7,866 nt of DNA from an uncultured Collinsella sp. (GCA_900757465.1 CAAENY010000090.1:1-7866); one strand, 5' to 3'. Counted from the stretch's first letter, positions 1-5,922 are shown. Program-made: numbers and translations. The notes: generated by a model from the sequence alone, not told the origin.

Positions 1-638
1 GCGGGTCTGCTTGCGACACTAAGTTTGTTGCTACGGCAGATGGCAAGCTGGTCAAGCCGGCCGATCCGACGCGCGATGGCTACACTTTCGGCGGTTGGTA
101 TACCGATGAGGCTTGCACGCAGGCGTATGACTTCGGTACGCCGGTGACGGCCGATCTGACGTTGTATGCTAAGTGGACCAAGAACGCCGTTAACCCTGGC
201 GGCATTGGCGGTTCTGGCTCCAATGGCGGCAATGGTGGCGCTGGTAACGGTTCCGGTGCTGGCACGGGCGCTGGCACGGGTTCCGGCTTCGGCACGAAGG
301 GCCAGCAGGCTGGCGGCGCTGTCGCCCCGGGTCATAAGCCGACGACCAAGACGACGGTGTCGACCAAGACCGAGACCAAGGACAACAAGTCCGACAAGAA
401 GGACTCCGATAAGTCCGATAAGAAGGACGAGAAGAAGTCTGACAAGAAGGACAGCAAGTCCGACAAGAAGTCCGATTCCAAGTCCGATACGGGTGCTGTT
501 TCCGCGACTACTGCTAAGAAGTCCTCTAGTGCTTCCGAGCAGGAGACTGGCACCAACCCGCTCGCCATCGTTGGCATCGCCGCCGGCGTGATCGGTCTTG
601 CCGTCATCGGCGTGTTCGTGTTTACCAAGCGTCGGTAG
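1..638 (+). CDS. InlB B-repeat surface protein, C-terminal part (5' end outside window)
   Basis: The frame is open from the window edge (first full codon at 3) to TAG at 636-638, giving 211 visible residues. Visible residues 15-60 match one InlB B-repeat (Listeria-Bacteroides repeat, Flg_new): a DGYTFGGWYTDEACT core followed by an LTLYAKW strand. Such repeats usually occur in series, so more probably lie upstream. Next come a Gly/Ser/Ala-rich stretch (about 65-105) and a Lys/Ser/Asp stretch with repeated SDKK units (about 120-165), which I read as a disordered stalk crossing the cell wall. Residues 187-207 are one hydrophobic helix and the protein ends TKRR, so the C-terminus is a membrane anchor with the stalk outside. 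This is the layout of a sortase signal, but the motif before the helix is EQETG, not LPxTG. A GTG at 144 is only an internal codon of the repeat. The domain call is firm; the ligand and role (adhesion or wall display) are unknown. Confidence 0.87.
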   Translation, partial: GSACDTKFVATADGKLVKPADPTRDGYTFGGWYTDEACTQAYDFGTPVTADLTLYAKWTKNAVNPGGIGGSGSNGGNGGAGNGSGAGTGAGTGSGFGTKGQQAGGAVAPGHKPTTKTTVSTKTETKDNKSDKKDSDKSDKKDEKKSDKKDSKSDKKSDSKSDTGAVSATTAKKSSSASEQETGTNPLAIVGIAAGVIGLAVIGVFVFTKRR

Positions 639-647
639 GTGAGGGCT

Positions 648-1532
648 GTGTCCAATAAGCCACAAGACGCCGAGTCCAAGCAGCCCGACTCGTCGTTCAT
701 TCAGCTTGACGATGCAAAGCAAAAGGGCGCCGCTTCGGCGGCGTCCGCCCCTCGTCGCAAGGCGCTCCTTGGCGTTCTGACTGCCGCGTGCACCATTCTG
801 ATCGTCGTCTCGCTGGGTTTCGTCCATCCTTCCACAAGCGGTGCCTGGTCCATCGACTGGATCATTCAGACCGTGACGGGGGAGAGCGTCGTCACCAAGG
901 ATACCAAGGCGTCTGGCTCGACTACGACTTCGGGCGAGGCCAGTTCCAAGGATTCCAAGTCATCGAATGACGCAAAAGATGAGTCCAAGGACTATTCCGA
1001 GTCTTCAAACAAGGAATCGGATAAAAGCTCGGATAGCAAGAAGTCCGATGGTCAGAACGGCAAGAAGTCTGGAGATAAATCCGCTGCCCAAAATACGGGA
1101 GCCGGTGATACTTCCAATGTATCTGGCGGTGCTTCTTCGGGCGGCGGCCAGTCGTCTGATGGAGCCTCGTCCTCTAATGGTGGAAACGCCTCTTCGGGCG
1201 GCCAGAGCGGCTCACAGGAGTCCAACTACGTAACAGTGACGGTTTCGGTCATATCGAGCGCTGTGGGCAATCCTGTGTCCTCTGGTGGCACCTTTACCTT
1301 TAACGAAGGCGCTACCGTTTACGATGCCCTGTGTGCGCTGGGCCTTTCTGTCAACGCACACGGCTCATCGTACGGCACGTATGTTTCTGCGATTGGTGGT
1401 TTGGCCGAGAAACAGCACGGCGGCACGAGCGGCTGGATGTACTCCGTCAACGGTACAGCGCCTATGACGGCCTGCAGCAACTACGTTCTCTCCAACGGCG
1501 ACAACGTGGTCTGGTATTACGTTACAGGCTAG
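648..1532 (+). CDS. Membrane-anchored protein with disordered stalk and C-terminal DUF4430-type domain
   Basis: This is a 294-residue protein beginning 9 bp after the preceding stop, so the two are probably one operon. I prefer the GTG at 648 over the GTG at 639 because an AGGTGAGG-like Shine-Dalgarno lies at 637-644; 639 has none upstream. Residues 1-37 are polar and end in PRRK. Residues 38-60 form one hydrophobic helix, giving a signal-anchor with the rest outside. Residues about 80-192 are a Ser/Lys/Asp then Gly/Ser-rich stalk. Residues 194-294 form a compact domain ending with SGWMYSVNG and then GDNVVWYYVTG, typical of DUF4430, the domain related to the C-terminal part of transcobalamin. 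The domain has two cysteines (C229 and C276). In transcobalamin this fold helps hold cobalamin, but many bacterial DUF4430 proteins have no known ligand, so cobalamin binding is not claimed. There is no LPxTG or lipobox. Confidence 0.87.
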   Translation: MSNKPQDAESKQPDSSFIQLDDAKQKGAASAASAPRRKALLGVLTAACTILIVVSLGFVHPSTSGAWSIDWIIQTVTGESVVTKDTKASGSTTTSGEASSKDSKSSNDAKDESKDYSESSNKESDKSSDSKKSDGQNGKKSGDKSAAQNTGAGDTSNVSGGASSGGGQSSDGASSSNGGNASSGGQSGSQESNYVTVTVSVISSAVGNPVSSGGTFTFNEGATVYDALCALGLSVNAHGSSYGTYVSAIGGLAEKQHGGTSGWMYSVNGTAPMTACSNYVLSNGDNVVWYYVTG

Positions 1533-1552
1533 AGACCTCGACATATCGCACC

Positions 1553-1592
1553 AAACGGGCGGTTCGGACAAACATCCGGGCCGCCCGTTTTT
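1553..1592 (+). terminator. Rho-independent terminator of the surface-protein operon
   Basis: AAACGGGCGG (1553-1562) pairs perfectly with CCGCCCGTTT (1581-1590). The stem continues inward through two G-T wobbles and four more pairs to a six-base loop at 1569-1574. A run of five T (1588-1592) ends the structure. It starts 20 bases after the stop codon of the DUF4430-type gene. Confidence 0.92.
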
Positions 1593-1631
1593 CATGCGAA
1601 TTGGACTTGGTCGCCGGGGACCTCGGCAAAC

Positions 1632-1666
1632 AAAAAAACCGGTTGGAACGGGAATTCCAACCGGTT
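1632..1666 (-). terminator. Rho-independent terminator after the downstream GtrA gene
   Basis: AACCGGTTGGAA (1637-1648) and TTCCAACCGGTT (1655-1666) form a perfect 12-bp stem with a six-base loop. The A run at 1632-1638 reads as a T run on the minus strand, so the terminator works for the gene ending at 1693, about 26 bases away. With the plus-strand terminator at 1553-1592 it insulates the two convergent units. Confidence 0.92.
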
Positions 1667-1692
1667 ATACATTCAAGCAAATAGTGAATCGC

Positions 1693-2100
1693 CTACGACC
1701 GTGCGCCCTCGAGGAAGAAGCGGCGGCTGAAGTAGTTGTACCAGGTGACGAGGAACGTAGCGATCGCTTTCATGGCCTGGTAGCCGATGCTCAAAAACGT
1801 GACGCCCACAAACATGTACAGGTCGTTGAGGCCCAGGCCGATCACCGACAGGATGGTGAAGATCGTGAACTCGCGCTTGCGGCTCATGCCCTCGCGATGG
1901 TCGAACACGTACTTCATGCTGAGCCAGTAGTTGACCACGACGGACGTGATGAACGAGACCGTGGTGCTCATCAAAAAGTCGAGGTGGAACAGCTCGACGA
2001 GCGCAATGAGCATACCCCAGTCGATGCCAAAGGAGATAAGGCCTACGACAGCGAACTTGAGGAACTGCTTAGTATGAGGTTGTGCCAGTGCCTTGCGCAC
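1693..2100 (-). CDS. GtrA-family four-helix membrane protein (first of two paralogues)
   Basis: This 135-residue protein has four predicted membrane helices at about 14-38, 42-66, 77-101 and 106-124, the usual size and shape of the GtrA family (GtrA/DPMS4 group). Hallmarks include the FLKFAVVG start of helix 1, VVNYWLSMKYVF at the end of helix 2, a conserved LND in helix 3, and YNYFSRRFFLEG at the C-terminus. Characterised GtrA proteins are thought to help move lipid-linked sugars (undecaprenyl- or decaprenyl-phosphate sugars) across the membrane for glycosylation of surface polymers. No sugar transferase lies nearby, so the substrate is unknown. The start is GTG at 2100 with only a weak GGATGTG site upstream, so the exact start is less certain. 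It is about as long as, and very similar to, the next gene upstream, which points to a local duplication. Confidence 0.9.
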   Translation of the reverse strand: MRKALAQPHTKQFLKFAVVGLISFGIDWGMLIALVELFHLDFLMSTTVSFITSVVVNYWLSMKYVFDHREGMSRKREFTIFTILSVIGLGLNDLYMFVGVTFLSIGYQAMKAIATFLVTWYNYFSRRFFLEGARS

Positions 2101-2182
2101 GTAATCACATCCAATGCGTTGATGAATCGAGCAGAGGATACTTTAGAGCTTTTGCAAGGGAAACGTAAGGTCTTTGCCAAGA

Positions 2183-2188
2183 ACTATA
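2183..2188 (-). promoter_or_regulatory. Possible -10 box for the gene at 1693-2100
   Basis: On the minus strand this reads TATAGT, one mismatch from consensus. A TTGAAA lies upstream at 2203-2208, but the spacing is only 14 bases, shorter than the usual 16-18. If used, it would give a leader of about 76 bases. Sequence match only. Confidence 0.27.
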
Positions 2189-2197
2189 CGAACTCGC

Positions 2198-2236
2198 CAA
2201 ATTTTCAAGAGCTAATCCGTAAACGTTGAAAATTTG
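2198..2236. repeat. AT-rich perfect inverted repeat upstream of the GtrA gene at 1693
   Basis: CAAATTTTCAA (2198-2208) and TTGAAAATTTG (2226-2236) are perfect 11-base reverse complements around 17 bases. No T run follows, so it is not a typical terminator. It overlaps the TTGAAA of the possible promoter, which would suit a regulator site. A CCGTAAACG direct repeat (2217-2225 and 2238-2246) is interleaved with it. Confidence 0.5.
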
Positions 2237-2248
2237 CCCGTAAACGAG

Positions 2249-2298
2249 CGGCGCCCACGGAAGATACTGCGCTGAGTGCGCGTCGTCCGTGGGCGCCG
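2249..2298 (-). terminator. Long GC-rich hairpin between the two GtrA genes, probable terminator or processing site
   Basis: CGGCGCCCACGGA (2249-2261) and TCCGTGGGCGCCG (2286-2298) form a perfect 13-bp stem. A smaller GCGC/GCGC hairpin sits inside the loop. It lies 22 bases past the stop of the gene at 2320. On the minus strand only short T clusters follow, so termination may be partial. That would let some fbp transcript read into the last GtrA gene. Confidence 0.6.
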
Positions 2299-2319
2299 TA
2301 ATGCTGCAGGGGCGTCGAG

Positions 2320-2715
2320 CTACTTGGTCTCGTCGCCCTCCAGGAAGATCTTTCGGGTCACAAAGTTGTAGACCATGACAAGCGCGGTGGCGCAGATCTT
2401 GGCGATATTGGCCTCGAGTCCCAGGCCGGCGTTGAGTGCCAGCACGATACCGTCGTTGAGTGCCAAGCCGATTACGGACAGCACGACAAAGATGATGAAC
2501 TCGCGGCGGCGGCTCATGCCCTCCTTGTGCGCAAACACGTACTTCATGCTTGCGAGGTAGTTAAAGATGAGTGAGATGATAAAGCCGCTGGTGTTGGCGA
2601 TTAGGATGTTGAGGCCCAGACCGTAGTGGAGCAGATTCATAATGCCAAAGTCGATAACCGTGGCAATGACACCGACGACACCAAATTTCATGATCTGCGC
2701 AAGGGGCTTTTGCAT
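2320..2715 (-). CDS. GtrA-family four-helix membrane protein (second paralogue, next to fbp)
   Basis: This 131-residue protein has four predicted helices at about 8-30, 35-60, 72-96 and 101-121. It has the same family hallmarks as its neighbour: IMKFGVVG, FNYLASMKYVF, VIGLALND and YNFVTRKIFLEG. Between SMKYVF and LND, 25 of 32 residues match the other copy. The frame runs open upstream to 2892, but that part lies over the end of fbp and has no family resemblance. I chose ATG at 2715, which has an AAGGCAGG site five bases upstream and gives the normal family length. The gene starts 79 bp after the fbp stop on the same strand, so co-transcription is likely. The probable role is translocation of a lipid-linked sugar or a similar membrane function in surface-glycan assembly. 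This is known only at family level. Confidence 0.9.
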   Translation of the reverse strand: MQKPLAQIMKFGVVGVIATVIDFGIMNLLHYGLGLNILIANTSGFIISLIFNYLASMKYVFAHKEGMSRRREFIIFVVLSVIGLALNDGIVLALNAGLGLEANIAKICATALVMVYNFVTRKIFLEGDETK

Positions 2716-2732
2716 GGTACCTGCCTTAAGCT

Positions 2733-2746
2733 GGCGCCGAAGCGCC
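2733..2746 (-). other. Small hairpin with a UUCG tetraloop in the fbp-GtrA spacer
   Basis: On the minus strand GGCGC-TTCG-GCGCC gives a 5-bp stem closed by C(UUCG)G, an exceptionally stable RNA tetraloop. It sits between the fbp stop and the GtrA ribosome site and has no T run after it. It could slow 3' exonucleases or tune expression of the downstream gene. Function is inferred from shape only. Confidence 0.45.
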
Positions 2747-2794
2747 GCGGGGATGACAAACTTGGCACAGTTTAGCCAATCCCTGCGGGTGGTG

Positions 2795-4711
2795 CTAGGC
2801 GCGCTCCTCGATAGCACCGTTTCTATATGCATCGAGCAGTTGACGCAGGTCCTGGATTTGGCTGCGGATCTTGGCGCCAGTATCGGTGTCACTCACCATG
2901 CGGCGACGGTCTGCTTGGTCAAAACGATTGGTCTCGCTTTCGATGTCCACGTTGCGCGTGAGTGCCTCGGCAACCGTCGTAAAGGCCCGGTGCGACTTGA
3001 GGCGGCAGCCGCGCGAGCTCGAGATAAGCGTGTAGCCGGCGATGCCCGTCTTGGGATGGTAAGCGCGGCAGAAGCCGCCATCGATGACTAGCAGCTTGCC
3101 CTCGGCGCGGATGGGCTGCTCGCCCTTGGTGGTTTTAACGGGCGTGTGGCCGTTGATGATGTGACCGGTCGGTGAGCATGCCATGGGCGCGACGCCAAAC
3201 TCGCGCATGATGTCGTCGCAGACCGAGGGCGACTTGGTAAGCGTAAAGTACGGGTCCATCGGCTCGACCCAGGTGCTCTTATCGGCGATATAGGCGCGCT
3301 CAAAGGTACGCACCAGGCGTCCGCTGGCGGGTGAGTTAAAGCCGATCCACAGGTACCACATCCAGTCGAGAGCGTCGCGGTCGCCCACGCGCCAGGCGCG
3401 GCGGGCGATGTGGTCGCAAAAATCGAGATAATCGCGGCCAGCGTGCCAGGTGCCCAAGCAGTTCATGCTGCTAAAGGTGCCGTCTTCGTTGAGCGGAACG
3501 CAGCCGTGGAAGAGCAGGTTGCCGTTGGCGACCTTGTACATCGAGCCATGGGAATAGAGGAAATCGATATGGCGATGCAGGTGATCGGCGGTGACAAACT
3601 CGGACACGAGCTTGTCGATGATGTGCTGCTCCTGAGACGTGAGCGTATAGGGGTCCGCCGGGTCGACGGTGGGGAAGTCGTTGGTCGTGAGCGGCCACAC
3701 GCTGCCGTCGGCGAGCGTGACCGTGCCGGTGTCGTGGTCGATCTTGTCGAGTAACAGGCGATCGGTCATATCGAACTCGGGGTGGCGCTGGATAATCTGG
3801 CCCTCGAGCTTAAAGAGCAGCACGTTGATAGCCTTGATCAGCGGGGTGATGGACTCACCGGCGGTGTAGGTGGCATCGGCAAAGGCGACAAGCTCACGCA
3901 GTGAGATGCCGTAATCGTTCTCGAGGATCTCGTAGTTGTCATAGCGTAGGTTGTTGCGCAGCACCGTTGCGATGCAGGCGGGCTCACCGGCCGCAGCGCC
4001 CATCCACAGCAGGTCGTGGTTGCCCCACTGGATGTCGAGTGAATGGTAGGTGAGCAGACGGTCCATAATCTTGGCAGCGCCGCCGCCGCGGTCGAAGATG
4101 TCGCCCACCAGGTGCAGGTGGTCGACGGCCAGGCGCTTGATGAGCGAGGCGAGCGACTCGATAAAGTCGTCGGCGCTGGCGGTCTCCAGAATGGACTCCA
4201 CGATGCGCTCGTGATAACGCACGCGATAGTTGTTCTCGTCCGGATGCGTGTGCAGCAGCTCGTCGATGATGTAGGCGTAATCGCGTGGGATGGCCTTACG
4301 CACTTTGGAGCGCGTATAGCGGCTCGAAAGCGAGCGGGCGACCATGATGAGCTGGTCAAGTATCGTCCTGTACCAGGTGGGCGAGTCTTCGCGCCGGCTG
4401 CGGACCAGGTCGATCTTCTCGCGCGGGTAGTAGATGAGTGTGCACAGCTCGCCCTTTTCGTCAAAGGAAAGCGTGTCGCCAAAAATCTCGTCGACATGTT
4501 CGCGCACGACGCCCGAGCAGTTGTTGAGGATGTGCATAAAGGCTTCGTACTCGCCATGCACGTCGCTCATAAAATGCTCGGTGCCTTTGGGCAGGTTGAG
4601 AATGGCCGAGAGATTGATAATCTCGGTAAACGCGGATTGCTCGGTGGGAAATTGTCTCGACAGCAGACGCAGATACTTGAAGTCTTGCGGATTGCGATCG
4701 AATGCGACCAT
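2795..4711 (-). CDS. fbp: Fructose-1,6-bisphosphatase, class III
   Basis: The 638-residue product is full length for the class III (Firmicutes-type, FBPase_2) family, EC 3.1.3.11. It hydrolyses fructose 1,6-bisphosphate to fructose 6-phosphate and phosphate in the cytoplasm, the committed step of gluconeogenesis. Metallophosphoesterase motifs appear in order: SDVHGEYEAF (49-58, with metal ligands D50 and H52), GDIFDRGG (203-210), GNHDLLW (230-236), LLFHGCVPLN (399-408) and NGHTPVK (520-526). The FKYLRLLSRQFPT block near the N-terminus is also typical. The frame is open to 4756, but ATG at 4711 has a GGAAGG site six bases upstream and starts where the family does, so I use it. A GtrA gene follows 79 bp downstream. 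The promoter region carries a perfect inverted repeat (4739-4768), suggesting transcriptional control. No lesions or missing catalytic motifs are seen. Confidence 0.97.
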   Translation of the reverse strand: MVAFDRNPQDFKYLRLLSRQFPTEQSAFTEIINLSAILNLPKGTEHFMSDVHGEYEAFMHILNNCSGVVREHVDEIFGDTLSFDEKGELCTLIYYPREKIDLVRSRREDSPTWYRTILDQLIMVARSLSSRYTRSKVRKAIPRDYAYIIDELLHTHPDENNYRVRYHERIVESILETASADDFIESLASLIKRLAVDHLHLVGDIFDRGGGAAKIMDRLLTYHSLDIQWGNHDLLWMGAAAGEPACIATVLRNNLRYDNYEILENDYGISLRELVAFADATYTAGESITPLIKAINVLLFKLEGQIIQRHPEFDMTDRLLLDKIDHDTGTVTLADGSVWPLTTNDFPTVDPADPYTLTSQEQHIIDKLVSEFVTADHLHRHIDFLYSHGSMYKVANGNLLFHGCVPLNEDGTFSSMNCLGTWHAGRDYLDFCDHIARRAWRVGDRDALDWMWYLWIGFNSPASGRLVRTFERAYIADKSTWVEPMDPYFTLTKSPSVCDDIMREFGVAPMACSPTGHIINGHTPVKTTKGEQPIRAEGKLLVIDGGFCRAYHPKTGIAGYTLISSSRGCRLKSHRAFTTVAEALTRNVDIESETNRFDQADRRRMVSDTDTGAKIRSQIQDLRQLLDAYRNGAIEERA

Positions 4712-4717
4712 GAAACA

Positions 4718-4723
4718 CCTTCC
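4718..4723 (-). promoter_or_regulatory. Ribosome binding site deciding the fbp start
   Basis: GGAAGG on the minus strand, six bases before ATG at 4711. No comparable site precedes the upstream in-frame ATG at 4756, which also lies inside the putative operator and would add 15 residues not expected in the family. Confidence 0.8.
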
Positions 4724-4738
4724 GATGGAGCTGGTAAA

Positions 4739-4768
4739 ACTGATAAACAGCGTCAAACGTTTATCAGT
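4739..4768. promoter_or_regulatory. Perfect 10-bp inverted repeat upstream of fbp, candidate operator
   Basis: ACTGATAAAC (4739-4748) and GTTTATCAGT (4759-4768) are perfect reverse complements separated by exactly 10 bases, so half-site centres are 20 bp (two helical turns) apart. This spacing suits a dimeric DNA-binding protein. The distal arm overlaps the best -10 candidate for fbp. No regulator family can be named from the sequence. Confidence 0.55.
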
Positions 4769-4788
4769 ATGCGCCGCTTTTGTTTCGA
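4760..4788 (-). promoter_or_regulatory. Candidate fbp promoter
   Basis: On the minus strand TCGAAA (4783-4788) and GATAAA (4760-4765) match the -35 and -10 consensus at four of six positions each, with a 17-base spacer. Transcription would begin near 4753, giving a leader of about 42 bases containing the GGAAGG site. Moderate match only. Confidence 0.4.
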
Positions 4789-4997
4789 TTTTGCGCCAGC
4801 GGCTGAATTGTCGGCTGAACGGTTTGGTAAATCGATTTAGTTGAGGTAGATATGGCGGTTGAGTGGAGACGACAGAAGGTGTTTTCTCAGATATTTATGC
4901 GTGGGGCCGGTGGAGACGATGGTGGTAAAGATGTTCGCTATTATTGCTTCGATTTGGTAAATAGTGGACATATGTACCGTATGTAGGCTCACTGTGC

Positions 4998-5003
4998 GAT
5001 AAT
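4998..5003 (+). promoter_or_regulatory. Possible -10 box for the DegV gene
   Basis: GATAAT is one mismatch from consensus and would start transcription near 5010, ten bases before the ribosome site. No good -35 lies 16-18 bases upstream; the closest -35 match, TGGACA at 4965-4970, is too far. The box lies within an imperfect dyad (4992-4999 with 5004-5011), so a regulator might cover it. Confidence 0.38.
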
Positions 5004-5019
5004 TTGCGCAGCAATGAGT

Positions 5020-5025
5020 AAGGAG
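5020..5025 (+). promoter_or_regulatory. Ribosome binding site deciding the DegV start
   Basis: AAGGAG lies six bases before ATG at 5032. Another in-frame ATG at 5014 comes before this site and would translate it as codons, so 5032 is the true start. Confidence 0.85.
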
Positions 5026-5031
5026 CCTCAT

Positions 5032-5922
5032 ATGAGTGATTTTGTCCTGACCTGTGAATCTGCCGCCGACCGAACCCGTGAGTTCTTTGTGTCGCGTAAT
5101 ATCCCTGTCGTGTGTTTTCATTACGAGATCGACGATGTTGTCTATACGGACGATCTGTATCAGTCGATTACGCCGGACAAGTTTTTTGCCCAGATTGCCG
5201 CGGGCGCCATGCCCAAGACGTCTCAAGTGAGCGTGGGTGAGTACGAGGAGTTTTGGGAGCCGTTTGTTGCCGAGGGTAAAGACGTGCTGCACCTGACGTT
5301 GTCGTCGGGTATTTCGGGCACGTATGGATCGGCCTGCGTTGCGGCGCAGATGCTCGCGGATCGCTATCCCCAGGGCGGCAAGGTGCGCGTCATCGATTCG
5401 CTGGCGGCGTCTTCGGGCTTTGGCCTGCTGGCGGAATGTGCCGCCGACGTTCGCGATGGCGGCGCTTCGCTCGACGAGACTGCCGCTTGGATTGAGGAGC
5501 ATAAACTCAACCTGCACCACTGGTTCTTCTCGACCGATCTGTCGAGCTACCTGCGCGGCGGTCGCATTTCGGCTGCGAGCGCGATCATCGGCACGGCGCT
5601 TAAGATTTGCCCGCTTATGACGGTCGATTGCGAAGGTGGGCTGTCGCCACGTGAGAAGATTCGCACTAAGAAGCGCGCGATTTCCGAGATGGCCAAGACC
5701 ATGATGGCACACGTGCAGGACGGTGCGGATTATTCGGGTAAGTGCATCATGTCGCACTCGGCGTGCCGCGAGGATGCCGAGGCGGTTGCGGCGCTGATTG
5801 AGGAACAGGTTCCGCAGCTCAAAGGCAAGATTGAGATCAATAACATCGGTACTCTGATTGGCTCGCATACCGGACCCGGTACGGTGGCGCTCTTCTTTAT
5901 GGGCGACAAGCGCGTGGATTAA
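5032..5922 (+). CDS. DegV-family fatty-acid-binding protein
   Basis: The 296-residue product is close to the usual DegV length (about 280). Family landmarks in order are: an N-terminal TCESAADRT in place of the usual DS.ADL; PKTSQVSVGEY (61-71), the TSQ/TSP loop; SSGISGTYGSA (91-101); VIDSLAASSGFGLL (120-133); LRGGRISAASAIIGTAL (174-190); and GPGTVALFFMG (281-291). In characterised members these loops bind one long-chain fatty acid. Some family members (FakB) hand the fatty acid to the kinase FakA so that exogenous fatty acids enter phospholipids. No fakA-type kinase is visible here, so a FakB role is not established. The protein is cytosolic, with no signal peptide. The gene appears monocistronic: it is divergent from fbp and ends at a hairpin 41 bases downstream. 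Confidence 0.95.
   Translation: MSDFVLTCESAADRTREFFVSRNIPVVCFHYEIDDVVYTDDLYQSITPDKFFAQIAAGAMPKTSQVSVGEYEEFWEPFVAEGKDVLHLTLSSGISGTYGSACVAAQMLADRYPQGGKVRVIDSLAASSGFGLLAECAADVRDGGASLDETAAWIEEHKLNLHHWFFSTDLSSYLRGGRISAASAIIGTALKICPLMTVDCEGGLSPREKIRTKKRAISEMAKTMMAHVQDGADYSGKCIMSHSACREDAEAVAALIEEQVPQLKGKIEINNIGTLIGSHTGPGTVALFFMGDKRVD

Larger units (their letters stand above)
4712..5031. other. Divergent fbp/DegV intergenic region without a gene
   Basis: These 320 bases hold no convincing gene; the open frames crossing it lack start sites and family features. Besides the fbp operator and promoter, it contains a perfect 12-base palindrome TAAATCGATTTA (4828-4839). There are direct repeats TTTGGTAAAT (4823-4832 and 4953-4962) and GTGGAGACGA (4863-4872 and 4910-4919). 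An imperfect dyad spans 4992-5011. The stretch is more AT-rich than the flanking genes, as expected of regulatory DNA. Confidence 0.6.

Noticed and set aside
360..500. Short repeated units resembling a repeat array
   Set aside because: The repetition comes from Lys/Ser/Asp codons (AAG, TCC, GAC) in a coding stalk; there are no constant repeats with unique spacers, so it is not a CRISPR array.
639..647. GTG at 639 as the start of the DUF4430-type gene
   Set aside because: It directly follows the previous stop and has no ribosome site; GTG at 648 has an AGGTGAGG-like site. The difference is only three residues.
780..800. Possible lipobox (LTAAC) in the DUF4430-type protein
   Set aside because: The cysteine is about 48 residues in and lies inside the hydrophobic helix, and the -3 position is Thr, so it is not a lipoprotein signal.
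1594..2229. Long open frame on the plus strand
   Set aside because: It is antisense to a clear GtrA gene, crosses the terminator region, and has no recognisable protein features.
2716..2892. Upstream extension of the GtrA frame to 2892
   Set aside because: It overlaps the fbp 3' end, lacks similarity to GtrA, and ATG at 2715 has a ribosome site and yields family length.
4712..4756. ATG at 4756 as the fbp start
   Set aside because: The added 15 residues are not typical of the family, and the strong GGAAGG site is placed for ATG at 4711.
4043..4840. 265-codon plus-strand frame
   Set aside because: Antisense shadow of fbp, caused by high-GC codon use; no domain or start site.
5014..5031. ATG at 5014 as the DegV start
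   Set aside because: It would translate through the AAGGAG ribosome site serving ATG at 5032, and the family N-terminus begins at 5032.
4837..5868. 343-codon minus-strand frame across the DegV gene
   Set aside because: Antisense to a well-recognised DegV protein; Arg/His-rich composition is typical of a shadow frame.
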